Source of the DNA: Actinoplanes palleronii
GTDB lineage: Bacteria; Actinomycetota; Actinomycetes; Mycobacteriales; Micromonosporaceae
Length of the DNA: 64,000 bases
Assembly (NCBI RefSeq): GCF_016862315.1
Contig: NZ_BOMS01000013.1
Span: forward strand, 1-64,000
Direction of reading: 5' to 3'
Part shown: positions 18,644 through 26,752 of the stretch, piece by piece
How the letters are laid out: every line of letters starts with the position of its first letter
Numbering within the stretch: position 1 is the stretch's first letter
Translations under genes and position numbers: made by a program
The notes under the pieces: generated by a model
The model's input: the letters and a program-made list of their open reading frames with translations, nothing else
The model's database searches: none
What the model was told of the DNA's origin: nothing

Positions 18644-19933
18644 TCAGGCCCCGAACTGCGGGCTGAGCATCTCGCCGCGCAACCTGGCCACCAGCTTCGC
18701 GCTCTCCGCGACCGATCGCCGGGTGAGCAGGACGGTGGCCATGCTGCCGTGGTCGGCCCAGGTGCAGATCACCGTGGACGTCCCGTTCAGCCGGCCGGTG
18801 CCGCAGCTCTCGTGCGCGCCGAACTCGTCGATCGGGTAGTCCTGGACGTCGGTCAGCTTCGCGTCGCCGGCGATCCGGCCCAGCTGGCTTGTCACGTCCG
18901 AGTCGGGGGTGAAACGCCAGCCGGTGACGCCGTAGACGGTGACCCGTTTGCCGCTGTCGTCGCCGTAGACGCCGGCGAACGCGTCACCGATCGAGTCCGC
19001 CGCGTCCAGCTGACCGGCCAGCCGCTCGATCGCGCGCTGACTGGCGTCGTCGATCCGGAGCCGCAGGTCGCCGATCCGGTCCGGCAGCTCGGCGGTGGCC
19101 GGGAACTGGGCCAGGGTGGGCCATCTGTCGTACGCGAGGGGCGCCCCGAACCACAGACCGGCCAGGACCGCGACGACCAGCAGCAAGCGGCGAAGACGGC
19201 GGCGCTTGCGGCGCGGCCGGGGCGGTGACCACGGCGGCGCCGGGCGTGCGGCGACCGGTGGGCGCGGCTGGACCGGGACCCGGCTCGGCGCCGGCGCGGT
19301 CGTCGGCTTGCGGAACCAGCCGCGGCGCACGGCCGATGCCGGACCGCTGCCACTCACCGGCGGCGGCTGACTCCCGGGAGCCGGACCGGCAGGCGACTTC
19401 GGGGGTACGGCGGTCGGCGCGACCTGGCCGGCCTTGGCCTTCGCGGCCAGCGCGTCGACGAGCGCCCGGATCTTCTCGGGCAGCTCCACCTTCACCGGCT
19501 CGGCGGAGGGCCGGGCGGCCGGAGCGGCAGCGCCCGGAGCAGCGGCGGCCGGCGCGGAAGCGGCAGTAGGCGCGTCGATCCGGGTCGGCGGCATCGGCTC
19601 GACCGGCGGCGTGTCCCAGCGGGTCGGCGGCATGTCGGCGGGCGCCGGCGCGGTCAGGTGCTCGGTGGTCCAGACCGGAGTGTCCTGCCCGGCCCACGGG
19701 TCCACCGCGGGCACCGTGGCCCAGTAGTCCTCCACCGGCTGCGGTTCCCCGCTGATCCGATCGGCCACACGATGCCAGAACGACCTGCGCGGCCCGACCT
19801 TCGGCACCGGGGCGGCGCCGCTCCACCGCGACGGCAGCGCGCCGGTCGGCGGCTCGTCGGAGGAGCCGGGCACACGGGTCGGGTCGGTCAGACCGACCGC
19901 CGGAGTGGTGTCTCCGGAGTGAACGTCAGCCAT
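18644..19933 (-). CDS. Membrane-anchored Pro-rich protein of unknown function, paralogue of the 76-843 gene
   Basis: The 429-residue protein has a long disordered N-terminal region (1-240) rich in Pro, Ala and Thr, an Arg/Lys cluster (RRKRRRLRR), and one membrane segment at about 249-266. An extracytoplasmic domain follows (281-429). Its last 60 residues match the gene at 76-843: a Cys (HESCGTG), a second Cys in VICTWADHGSM, and a final helix with KLVARLRGE. The paired Cys residues could form a disulfide. The domain starts with a shared segment (LPDRIGDL here, LPPQIGEL there). It converges on the plsC-like gene with a 3-bp gap. Function is unknown. The protein type resembles hypothetical proteins of Actinoplanes-like genomes. 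Confidence 0.8.
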   Translation of the reverse strand: MADVHSGDTTPAVGLTDPTRVPGSSDEPPTGALPSRWSGAAPVPKVGPRRSFWHRVADRISGEPQPVEDYWATVPAVDPWAGQDTPVWTTEHLTAPAPADMPPTRWDTPPVEPMPPTRIDAPTAASAPAAAAPGAAAPAARPSAEPVKVELPEKIRALVDALAAKAKAGQVAPTAVPPKSPAGPAPGSQPPPVSGSGPASAVRRGWFRKPTTAPAPSRVPVQPRPPVAARPAPPWSPPRPRRKRRRLRRLLLVVAVLAGLWFGAPLAYDRWPTLAQFPATAELPDRIGDLRLRIDDASQRAIERLAGQLDAADSIGDAFAGVYGDDSGKRVTVYGVTGWRFTPDSDVTSQLGRIAGDAKLTDVQDYPIDEFGAHESCGTGRLNGTSTVICTWADHGSMATVLLTRRSVAESAKLVARLRGEMLSPQFGA

Positions 19934-20173
19934 TGTTTTCGATCTCCTTCCGCCGGCCGGGAGCGAGCGTCTTCAACCAGGTTAGGGACGGTGTGCCAGG
20001 TGGGCACGAGATGCGAATCCGACCAGCTTGCACGAATGGCGGACAACGGGGGCGATGTGCGAAACGCTCCGGAGTCGTATGGTTACCCGGACTTCACATC
20101 CGGCCCCGTGGGTGACACCTCTCACTCCTCACGCGCGGGACCCGTCACGTGTTCTGGGGAGGGCGCGCGCCGC

Positions 20174-20971
20174 ATGGGGACCACGCAGAGAAACGCCGTC
20201 ACGATGTCCGGCCGGGAGTCCGGCCAGCCGATGCTCTTCGCGCACGGGTACGGCTGTGACCAGAACATGTGGCGGCTGGTTACCCCGGCGTTCGCCGGCA
20301 CACACCGGATCGTGAGCTTCGATCACGTCGGTAACGGCAAGTCGGATCTGACCGCGTACGACGACGCGAAGTACGCCAGCCTCGACGGGTACGCCACCGA
20401 CGTCCTGGAGATCGTGCACGAGCACGACCTGCACGACGTGGTCTTCGTCGGCCACTCGGTGAGCTCGATGATCGGCCTGCTGGCCGCGGTCCGCGAGCCG
20501 GAGCGGTTCGCCGGCGTGGTGATGATCGGCCCGTCCCCGCGCTACATCAACGACGAGGCGGCCGGCTACGTCGGCGGCTTCGGGCGCGAGGACATCGACC
20601 AGATGCTGGTGTCGCTGGACAGCAACTTCCTGGGCTGGTCCAGCGTGATGGCGCCGGTGATCATGGGTAACCCGGAGCGGCCGGAGCTGGGCGAGGAGCT
20701 GACCAACTCGTTCTGCCGGACCGACCCGGAGATCGCCAAGAAGTTCGCCCGGGTCACGTTCCTCTCCGACAACCGGGACGATCTGCCCAAGATGCGGGTG
20801 CCCTCGCTGGTCCTGCAGTGCTCGGACGACGTGATCGCCCCGAGCGTGGTCGGTGAGTACGTCCACAAGAACACCCCGCAGAGCACGTTCGCCGCGCTGA
20901 ACGCTACGGGGCACTGTCCGAACCTGAGCGCACCGGAGGAGACGGTTGACGCGATCAAGTCCTGGTTGTAG
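20174..20971 (+). CDS. Alpha/beta hydrolase, RsbQ-like
   Basis: In Bacillus subtilis RsbQ is an alpha/beta hydrolase needed for energy-stress signalling through the phosphatase RsbP. This 265-residue protein matches that type. It has oxyanion-hole motif FAHGYGCDQNMW, nucleophile elbow VGHSVSSM (catalytic Ser), an acid in SDDVIAPS and a His in ATGHCPNLS. ATG 20174 gives an N-terminus (TQRNAVTMSG) that aligns with RsbQ; the open frame extends further upstream without support. The next gene, a PAS-phosphatase like RsbP, starts 29 bp downstream, so the pair is probably one operon. The small-molecule substrate is unknown. Confidence 0.9.
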   Translation: MGTTQRNAVTMSGRESGQPMLFAHGYGCDQNMWRLVTPAFAGTHRIVSFDHVGNGKSDLTAYDDAKYASLDGYATDVLEIVHEHDLHDVVFVGHSVSSMIGLLAAVREPERFAGVVMIGPSPRYINDEAAGYVGGFGREDIDQMLVSLDSNFLGWSSVMAPVIMGNPERPELGEELTNSFCRTDPEIAKKFARVTFLSDNRDDLPKMRVPSLVLQCSDDVIAPSVVGEYVHKNTPQSTFAALNATGHCPNLSAPEETVDAIKSWL

Positions 20972-21000
20972 ACAGCGGGCATGATCGGCGGAGCATTGGC

Positions 21001-23496
21001 GTGAGCGAATCTGGTGGGCCGGACGTGACACAGGAGTTACGACTGCCCTGGGACGACGATCCCGAGGACTTGTACGAACATGCACCCTGCGGCTATCTGA
21101 CGACACTCCCGGACGGCACCGTCGTCCGGGTCAACGAGACGTTCCTGACCTGGACCGGTTATGAACGCGCCGAACTGGTCGGTCACCGGCGGTTCCGCGA
21201 CCTGCTCACCCCGGGCTGCCAGATCTACCACGAGACCCACTACGCGCCGCTGCTCACCATGCAGAGCGAGGTGCACGAGATCGCCCTCGACGTGGTCTGC
21301 GCGGACGGCTCCCGGGTGCCCGTGCTGGTCAACTCGGTGCTCGAGCGGGCCGCCGGCGGGGCGCCGAGGGTGATCCGGACGATGGTCTTCAACGCCACCG
21401 AGCGGCGCAGCTACGAGAACGAGCTGCTGCTGGCCCGCAACAACGCCGAGGCCTCGGACAAGCGCGTCCAGGTGCTGCAGCAGATAGTGGCCGACCTGGC
21501 CGCCGCGCCGACCGAGGCGGAGGTGGCCGAGGCCGTGGTGCGGGCGCCACAACCGGCCTTCCAGGCCACCAGTGCCAGCATCTACCTGACCGACGCCGAC
21601 CGGGACGAGCTGGTCGCGGTGGCGTCCACCGATCCGACCACCGGCAACTGGGACGACATGCCGCGCGGCTCGGCGCGCGCGGTGGCCGAGGTGGCCCGCC
21701 GCGGCGACCTGCACGTGGTGCACAACCTGGCCGAGGCCGCCGAGCACTTCCCGGACCTGGCCGCGACGATGACCCGGTCCGGCCGCAAGACCGTGGTGCT
21801 GCTGCCGCTGACCACCGGCCCGGCCGAGGACCAGGCCGGGGTGACGGTGCTCGGCGTGCTGGCGTTCAGCTTCACCGAGGAGCGCCGGCTCAGCGACGGC
21901 GAGCTGCGGGTGATCCGGCTGCTCGGCCAGCAGGCCGGGCAGGCGCTGGACCGGGCCCGGCTCTATGACGACCTGCGCCGCCGCGAGGAGCGGGCCGAGT
22001 TCCTGGCCGCCACCACCCGGGCGCTGGACGAGGAGCACCGGCTGCTGCAACGCAGCCGCCGCCTCGTCGAACGGGTGGCACCGTCGATCGCCGACTGGGC
22101 CGGGGTGCGGCTGCACGTCGGCTCGGCCGGGCTGCGCGAGGACGCCGGTGGCCCGCCGCCGGACCCGGACCTGCTCGCCGACCGGATCGCCGAGGCCACG
22201 GCCGCGGTGAAACCGGTCTTCGCCACCGACGGCGACCCGCTCGGTTGCACCGTGCTGCCGCTCACCGCGCGTGGCCGGGTGCTCGGCACCCTGGCGGTGC
22301 GGATGGCGGCCGACCGGCGCGGCGTCGACGCGGAGCGGGCGTTCCTGGTCGACCTGGCCGATCGGGCCGGGCTGGCGCTCGAGAACGCCCGGCTCTACGA
22401 GCAGGAACGCGCCATCGCCCAGTCGTTGCAGCGCAGCCTGCTCGCCGCGGACGTGCCGGGCAACGACCCGCGGTTCACCGTGGAGACCTACTACCAGGCC
22501 GGCGGGCAGGACCTGGAGGTCGGCGGCGACTGGTTCGACGCCTTCCTGATCACCCCGAGCAAGCTGGCCGTGGTGGTCGGCGACGTGGTCGGGCGGGGTC
22601 TCGAGGCGGCCAGCACGATGGGTCAGCTGCGCAGCGCGATCCGGGCGCTGGCGACCGGGGAGAACGGCCCGGCCCGGCTGCTCGAGGGCCTGGACCGGTT
22701 CTGCCAGCGGGTCGAGTCGGCCCGGATGGCGACCGTCGTCTACGCCGAGGTCGACCTGGAGGCCAACGAGCTGGTCTACGCGTGCGCCGGCCACCTGCCG
22801 CCGCTGCTGCACCAGCCGGCCGGCGCCGCCGAGTTCCTGATGCACGCCCGGTCCGGCCCGCTCGGCTCGCGCGCCGCCGACCTGCGCCGCACCGAGCACC
22901 GGGTGAGCCTGGGCCCCGGCAGCCGCCTGCTGCTCTACACCGACGGCCTGATCGAGCGCCGGGACCGCCCGATCGACCGGGGCTTCGAGGTGCTCAACCG
23001 GACGTTCAGCCGGCTGCGCGGCGCACCGATGAAGGGCCTCACCGCCGGGCTGGCCGACACCCTGGTCGGCCGGGAGCACGCCGACGACGTCTGCCTGCTC
23101 TGCCTGACCCTGGGTGCCGAGGAGCGGCTGGAGCGCTCGCTGGGCGCCGACCCGCTGCAGATCACCCTGCTCCGCTCCGACCTGCGGGCCTGGTTGCTCG
23201 GCCACCAGGTCGACCAGAACTGCCTGAACGCGGTGCTGCTGGCCTGTTCGGAGGCGGTGGCGAACGCCATCGAGCACGGCTACCGCAACGACCCGTTCGG
23301 CGTGGTGGACGTCTCGGCCACGCTCACCGGTGACGCGGTGGAGATCCGGGTGGCCGACCGGGGCAGCTGGCGCGGCCCGGGGGAGTCCCGCGGGCGAGGT
23401 CTCACGTTGATCGAGGAATGCATGGACGAGGTGTTGTTCGACCGCGGCGAGGGGACCACGGTGACGATGCGCCGCCACCGAGGGGATGCCGCATGA
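21001..23496 (+). CDS. PAS-GAF-GAF-SpoIIE phosphatase-HATPase protein (RsbP-like)
   Basis: A multi-domain regulator of a partner-switching pathway. Its 831 residues contain an N-terminal PAS domain (about 20-140, YEHAPCGYLTTLPDGTVVRVNETFLTWTGY region), two GAF-like domains (about 160-320 and 340-470), and a SpoIIE-type PP2C phosphatase (about 480-700). The phosphatase motifs are EVGGDWFDAF, GDVVGRGLEAA and LLLYTDGLIERR. A C-terminal HATPase domain (about 705-825) has the N-box EAVANAIEHGY, as in RsbW-type anti-sigma kinases. Phosphatase and kinase in one chain may act on the STAS protein encoded next, whose ATG overlaps the stop by 4 bp. GTG 21001 is the start. The RsbQ-like gene upstream completes the RsbQ-RsbP pair. 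No sigma factor gene is nearby. Confidence 0.93.
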   Translation: MSESGGPDVTQELRLPWDDDPEDLYEHAPCGYLTTLPDGTVVRVNETFLTWTGYERAELVGHRRFRDLLTPGCQIYHETHYAPLLTMQSEVHEIALDVVCADGSRVPVLVNSVLERAAGGAPRVIRTMVFNATERRSYENELLLARNNAEASDKRVQVLQQIVADLAAAPTEAEVAEAVVRAPQPAFQATSASIYLTDADRDELVAVASTDPTTGNWDDMPRGSARAVAEVARRGDLHVVHNLAEAAEHFPDLAATMTRSGRKTVVLLPLTTGPAEDQAGVTVLGVLAFSFTEERRLSDGELRVIRLLGQQAGQALDRARLYDDLRRREERAEFLAATTRALDEEHRLLQRSRRLVERVAPSIADWAGVRLHVGSAGLREDAGGPPPDPDLLADRIAEATAAVKPVFATDGDPLGCTVLPLTARGRVLGTLAVRMAADRRGVDAERAFLVDLADRAGLALENARLYEQERAIAQSLQRSLLAADVPGNDPRFTVETYYQAGGQDLEVGGDWFDAFLITPSKLAVVVGDVVGRGLEAASTMGQLRSAIRALATGENGPARLLEGLDRFCQRVESARMATVVYAEVDLEANELVYACAGHLPPLLHQPAGAAEFLMHARSGPLGSRAADLRRTEHRVSLGPGSRLLLYTDGLIERRDRPIDRGFEVLNRTFSRLRGAPMKGLTAGLADTLVGREHADDVCLLCLTLGAEERLERSLGADPLQITLLRSDLRAWLLGHQVDQNCLNAVLLACSEAVANAIEHGYRNDPFGVVDVSATLTGDAVEIRVADRGSWRGPGESRGRGLTLIEECMDEVLFDRGEGTTVTMRRHRGDAA

Positions 23497-23867
23497 CCGA
23501 ACGGCGCACGACGGACCGGATCCCGACCGACCAGTGGGTGACGTTCTCGAAGCACGGGGTGGCCGAGACGGTCCACCTGAAGGGTGAGATCGACCTGGCC
23601 AACGCGAACGACATCGGCCGGGCGATCGTCGCCCGGACCACCCTGGCCGACGCGGTGCTCATCGATCTGACCGCGGTCTCGTTCCTGGACAGCGCGGGGG
23701 TGCGGCTGCTCGACCTGATCGTCGGTGAGCTGGACGAGCGCGGGAAGCCGATCCGGCTGGTGGTCGGCGAGCGCGGCGCGGCCCGGATGACGCTGCAGCT
23801 CTGCGCGTTCCGCAACGACCTGTTCGCGATAGATCTGGACCACGCGGCTGAGGAGCTGGGTCCTTAG
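23493..23867 (+). CDS. STAS-domain anti-sigma-factor antagonist
   Basis: Small anti-anti-sigma protein of the RsbV/SpoIIAA type, 124 residues. The conserved phosphorylation site lies in FLDSAGVRLLDL, with Ser at about residue 67. When unphosphorylated, such proteins bind an anti-sigma kinase and free a sigma factor. The ATG overlaps the stop of the phosphatase-kinase gene (ATGA), so the pair is co-translated and the upstream protein is the likely partner. The gene ends 23 bp before the radical SAM gene. Confidence 0.93.
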   Translation: MTERRTTDRIPTDQWVTFSKHGVAETVHLKGEIDLANANDIGRAIVARTTLADAVLIDLTAVSFLDSAGVRLLDLIVGELDERGKPIRLVVGERGAARMTLQLCAFRNDLFAIDLDHAAEELGP

Positions 23868-23890
23868 CCTCTCGCGTACCCTGGACACCC

Positions 23891-25834
23891 ATGAGCGTGA
23901 GTTCCGTCTTCCCGCAGCTCGAGCAGTTGCTGCCGTTGGTCAGCAAACCGATCCAGTACGTGGGCGGCGAGCTCGGCGCCGTCGTCAAGGACTGGGACGC
24001 CACCACCGTCCGATGGGCGTTGATGTACCCGGACGCCTACGAGGTCGGTCTGCCCAACCAGGGCGTGCAGATCCTGTACGAGGTGCTCAACGAGCAGCCC
24101 GACGTGCTGGCCGAGCGCACCTACTCGGTCTGGCCCGACCTCGAGGCGCTGATGAAGGCGGCCGGCGTCCCGCAGTTCACCGTCGACGCGCACCGCCCGG
24201 TGAAGGCGTTCGACGTCCTCGGGATCTCGTTCGCCACCGAGCTGGGCTACACCAACATGTTCAGCGCGCTCGACCTGGCCGGGATCCCGCTGGAGAGCCG
24301 GGAGCGCACGATCGACGACCCGATCGTGCTGGCCGGCGGCCACGCCAGCTTCAACCCGGAGCCGATCGCCGACTTCATCGACGCCGCGGTGCTCGGTGAC
24401 GGCGAGGAAGCCGTCCTGGAGATCACCGGGATCATCCGGGACTGGAAGGCCGAGGGCCGCCCGGGTGGCCGGGACGAGCTGCTGCTGCGCCTGGCGCGCA
24501 CCGAGAGCATCTACGTGCCGCGCTTCTACGACGTCGACTACCTGCCGGACGGCCGGATCCAGCGCGTCGTGCCGAACCGGCCGGACGTGCCGTTCCGGGT
24601 GTCCAAGCGCACGACGATGGACCTGGACGCCTGGCCGTACCCGAAGAAGCCGCTGGTCCCGCTCGCCGAGACGGTCCACGAGCGGTACGCCGTGGAGATC
24701 TTCCGCGGCTGCACCCGGGGTTGCCGGTTCTGCCAGGCCGGCATGATCACCCGCCCGGTGCGGGAACGGTCGATCACCACGGTCGGCCAGATGGTCAAGG
24801 AGGGGCTGGAGTTCTCCGGCTACAGCGAGGTCGGCCTGCTCTCGCTCTCCAGCGCGGACCACTCGGAGATCGGCGACATGTGCTCGGGCCTGGCCCAGCA
24901 GTACGCGGACAGCAACGTGTCGCTGTCGCTGCCGTCCACCCGGGTCGACGCGTTCAACATCGACCTGGCCAAGGAGCTGTCCCGCAACGGCCGGCGCACC
25001 GGGCTCACCTTCGCGCCGGAGGGCGGCTCGGAGCGGATCCGCAAGGTCATCAACAAGATGGTGACCAAGGAGGACCTGATCCGGACGGTCGTCACGGCGT
25101 ACTCGAACGGCTGGCGGCAGGTGAAGCTGTACTTCATGTGCGGCCTGCCCACCGAGACCGACGAGGACGTCCTGGAGATCGCCGACATGGCGCACGAGGT
25201 GATCCGGGCCGGTCGTGAGGCCGCCGGCACCAAGGACATCCGCTGCACGGTGTCGATCGGCGCGTTCGTGCCGAAGGCGCACACCCCGTTCCAGTGGGCC
25301 AAGATGGACACCCCGGAGGTCATCGACGGCCGCCTCAAGCTGCTCAAGCAGGCGATCAACAGTGACCGTTCGCTGGGCCGGGCCATCGGTTTCCGCTACC
25401 ACGACGGCGAGCCGTCGCTGATCGAGGGACTGCTGTCCCGCGGCGACCGCCGGGTCGGCCAGGTCCTCCTCCGGGTCTGGGAGAAGGGCGGCCGCTTCGA
25501 CGGCTGGTCCGAGCACTTCAACTACGCCCGCTGGGTCGAGGCCGCCACCGAGGTGCTTCCCGGCTTCGGCGTCGACCTGGACTGGTACACCACCCGCGAG
25601 CGCGAGGAGGCCGAGGTCCTGCCGTGGGACCACCTGGACTCCGGGCTCGACAAGGACTGGCTCTGGCAGGACTGGCAGGACTCGACGACCGAGTTCGAGC
25701 AGGACGACTGCCGCTGGACCCCGTGCTTCGACTGCGGCGTGTGCCCGTCGATGGACACCGAGATCCAGATCGGCCCGACCGGTAAGAAGCTTCTCCCCCT
25801 GACCCCGGTGAACGGACTGCGGGTCCCCGCTTAG
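23891..25834 (+). CDS. B12-binding-type radical SAM protein (TIGR03960 family)
   Basis: The 647-residue protein has an N-terminal domain of the type seen before radical SAM cores (about 1-240) and the [4Fe-4S] site CTRGCRFCQAG (C-x3-C-x2-C, about 275-285). A TIM-barrel core follows, with SLSSADHSEIG, TFAPEGGSERIRKVIN and a conserved FMCGLPTETDEDV. The C-terminus contains CRWTPCFDCGVCPSM, which may bind another cluster or metal. The partner DUF2344 gene begins 31 bp downstream. The family is found next to rne/rng and rplU in many actinobacteria, and its reaction is not established. A TACCCT -10 box lies 8 nt before the ATG. Confidence 0.9.
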   Translation: MSVSSVFPQLEQLLPLVSKPIQYVGGELGAVVKDWDATTVRWALMYPDAYEVGLPNQGVQILYEVLNEQPDVLAERTYSVWPDLEALMKAAGVPQFTVDAHRPVKAFDVLGISFATELGYTNMFSALDLAGIPLESRERTIDDPIVLAGGHASFNPEPIADFIDAAVLGDGEEAVLEITGIIRDWKAEGRPGGRDELLLRLARTESIYVPRFYDVDYLPDGRIQRVVPNRPDVPFRVSKRTTMDLDAWPYPKKPLVPLAETVHERYAVEIFRGCTRGCRFCQAGMITRPVRERSITTVGQMVKEGLEFSGYSEVGLLSLSSADHSEIGDMCSGLAQQYADSNVSLSLPSTRVDAFNIDLAKELSRNGRRTGLTFAPEGGSERIRKVINKMVTKEDLIRTVVTAYSNGWRQVKLYFMCGLPTETDEDVLEIADMAHEVIRAGREAAGTKDIRCTVSIGAFVPKAHTPFQWAKMDTPEVIDGRLKLLKQAINSDRSLGRAIGFRYHDGEPSLIEGLLSRGDRRVGQVLLRVWEKGGRFDGWSEHFNYARWVEAATEVLPGFGVDLDWYTTREREEAEVLPWDHLDSGLDKDWLWQDWQDSTTEFEQDDCRWTPCFDCGVCPSMDTEIQIGPTGKKLLPLTPVNGLRVPA

Positions 25835-25865
25835 GAGTAGGACGATTCCTCCGAAGAACCAGCCC

Positions 25866-26621
25866 GTGGGCGGTCAGGCCCCGGTCGTGCAGCGGATCCG
25901 CCTTCGTTACGCGAAGCGCGGACCGCTGCGATTCACCTCGCACCGGGACTTCGCGCGGGCATTCGAGCGCGCACTGCGCCGCGCCGCCGTCCCGATCGCT
26001 TTCTCTCAGGGTTTCACCCCCCACCCCAAGATTTCGTACGCCAGCGCCGCGCCCACCGGGGTCGGCAGCGAGGCGGAGTACCTCGAGATCGGCCTGAACG
26101 CCGTTGTCGACCCGGAGCAGTTGCGGGTCGCCCTGGACGCCGCGCTGTCACCGGGCCTGGACGTGCTGGAGGCGGTGGTGGCCGGCGAGGGCAGCCTCGC
26201 CGAGCGGATCGACGCGTCCCGGTGGCGTCTTGAGCTGTTCCAGATCGAGCCGGAGGCCGCCCGAGCTGCGGTTGCCGCGTTCCTGGAAGCCCCCGAAGTG
26301 CTCGTCGAACGCATGACCAAGCAGGGCCTCCGCTCGTTCGACGCGCGCGCGGCCGTGGTCGGATGCATGGTGGAAGCAGAGCCGGACCTACCTTCCGGGG
26401 CCGGTGGAGTACCGTGTGCGATAATCGACCTTGTCGTACGGCAGGTAATACCTTCCGTGCGGCCCGATGACGTCCTATCCGGTCTGCGCGTCGTGGCTGG
26501 CCTGGAGCCGCCGGTACCCCCAAGGGTGACCCGGCTGGCCCAGGGCACACTCACCGAGCAGGGGGAGATCGTCGATCCGTTGGAGGCGGATCGCGAGGGC
26601 GTCGGCATCGGCGGACACTGA
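25866..26621 (+). CDS. DUF2344 / TIGR03936 radical SAM-linked protein
   Basis: The 251-residue product begins with the family signature: QRIRLRYAKRGPLRFTSHRDF, with FSQGFTPHPKISYASAAP shortly after. This family is usually encoded beside, or fused to, TIGR03960 radical SAM proteins, as here (31 bp gap). The GTG at 25866 is the likely start, with a weak GAAGAA upstream. The role is unknown. The neighbourhood with RNase E/G and ribosomal protein genes suggests RNA or ribosome modification, which is inference. Confidence 0.88.
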   Translation: MGGQAPVVQRIRLRYAKRGPLRFTSHRDFARAFERALRRAAVPIAFSQGFTPHPKISYASAAPTGVGSEAEYLEIGLNAVVDPEQLRVALDAALSPGLDVLEAVVAGEGSLAERIDASRWRLELFQIEPEAARAAVAAFLEAPEVLVERMTKQGLRSFDARAAVVGCMVEAEPDLPSGAGGVPCAIIDLVVRQVIPSVRPDDVLSGLRVVAGLEPPVPPRVTRLAQGTLTEQGEIVDPLEADREGVGIGGH

Positions 26622-26659
26622 CCGGCATCCGGTCGGCGTTCACTTGGCAGACTTCGGCA

Positions 26660-26680
26660 GCCCGTCCGTCTCGGACGGGC
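26660..26680 (+). other. Hairpin in the rne 5' leader
   Basis: A perfect 9-bp stem (26660-26668 with 26672-26680) and a TCT loop lie about 70 nt upstream of the rne start. There is no T-run, so this is not an intrinsic terminator. It could mark a regulatory leader, because RNase E genes are often autoregulated through their 5' UTR. Confidence 0.5.
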
Positions 26681-26752
26681 CCGAAACACTTGCAGCGACC
26701 CTGCGTGGCAGCGCTTACCCGCGCCCGGGGACGCCAGAACTGGAGAGCGCCC

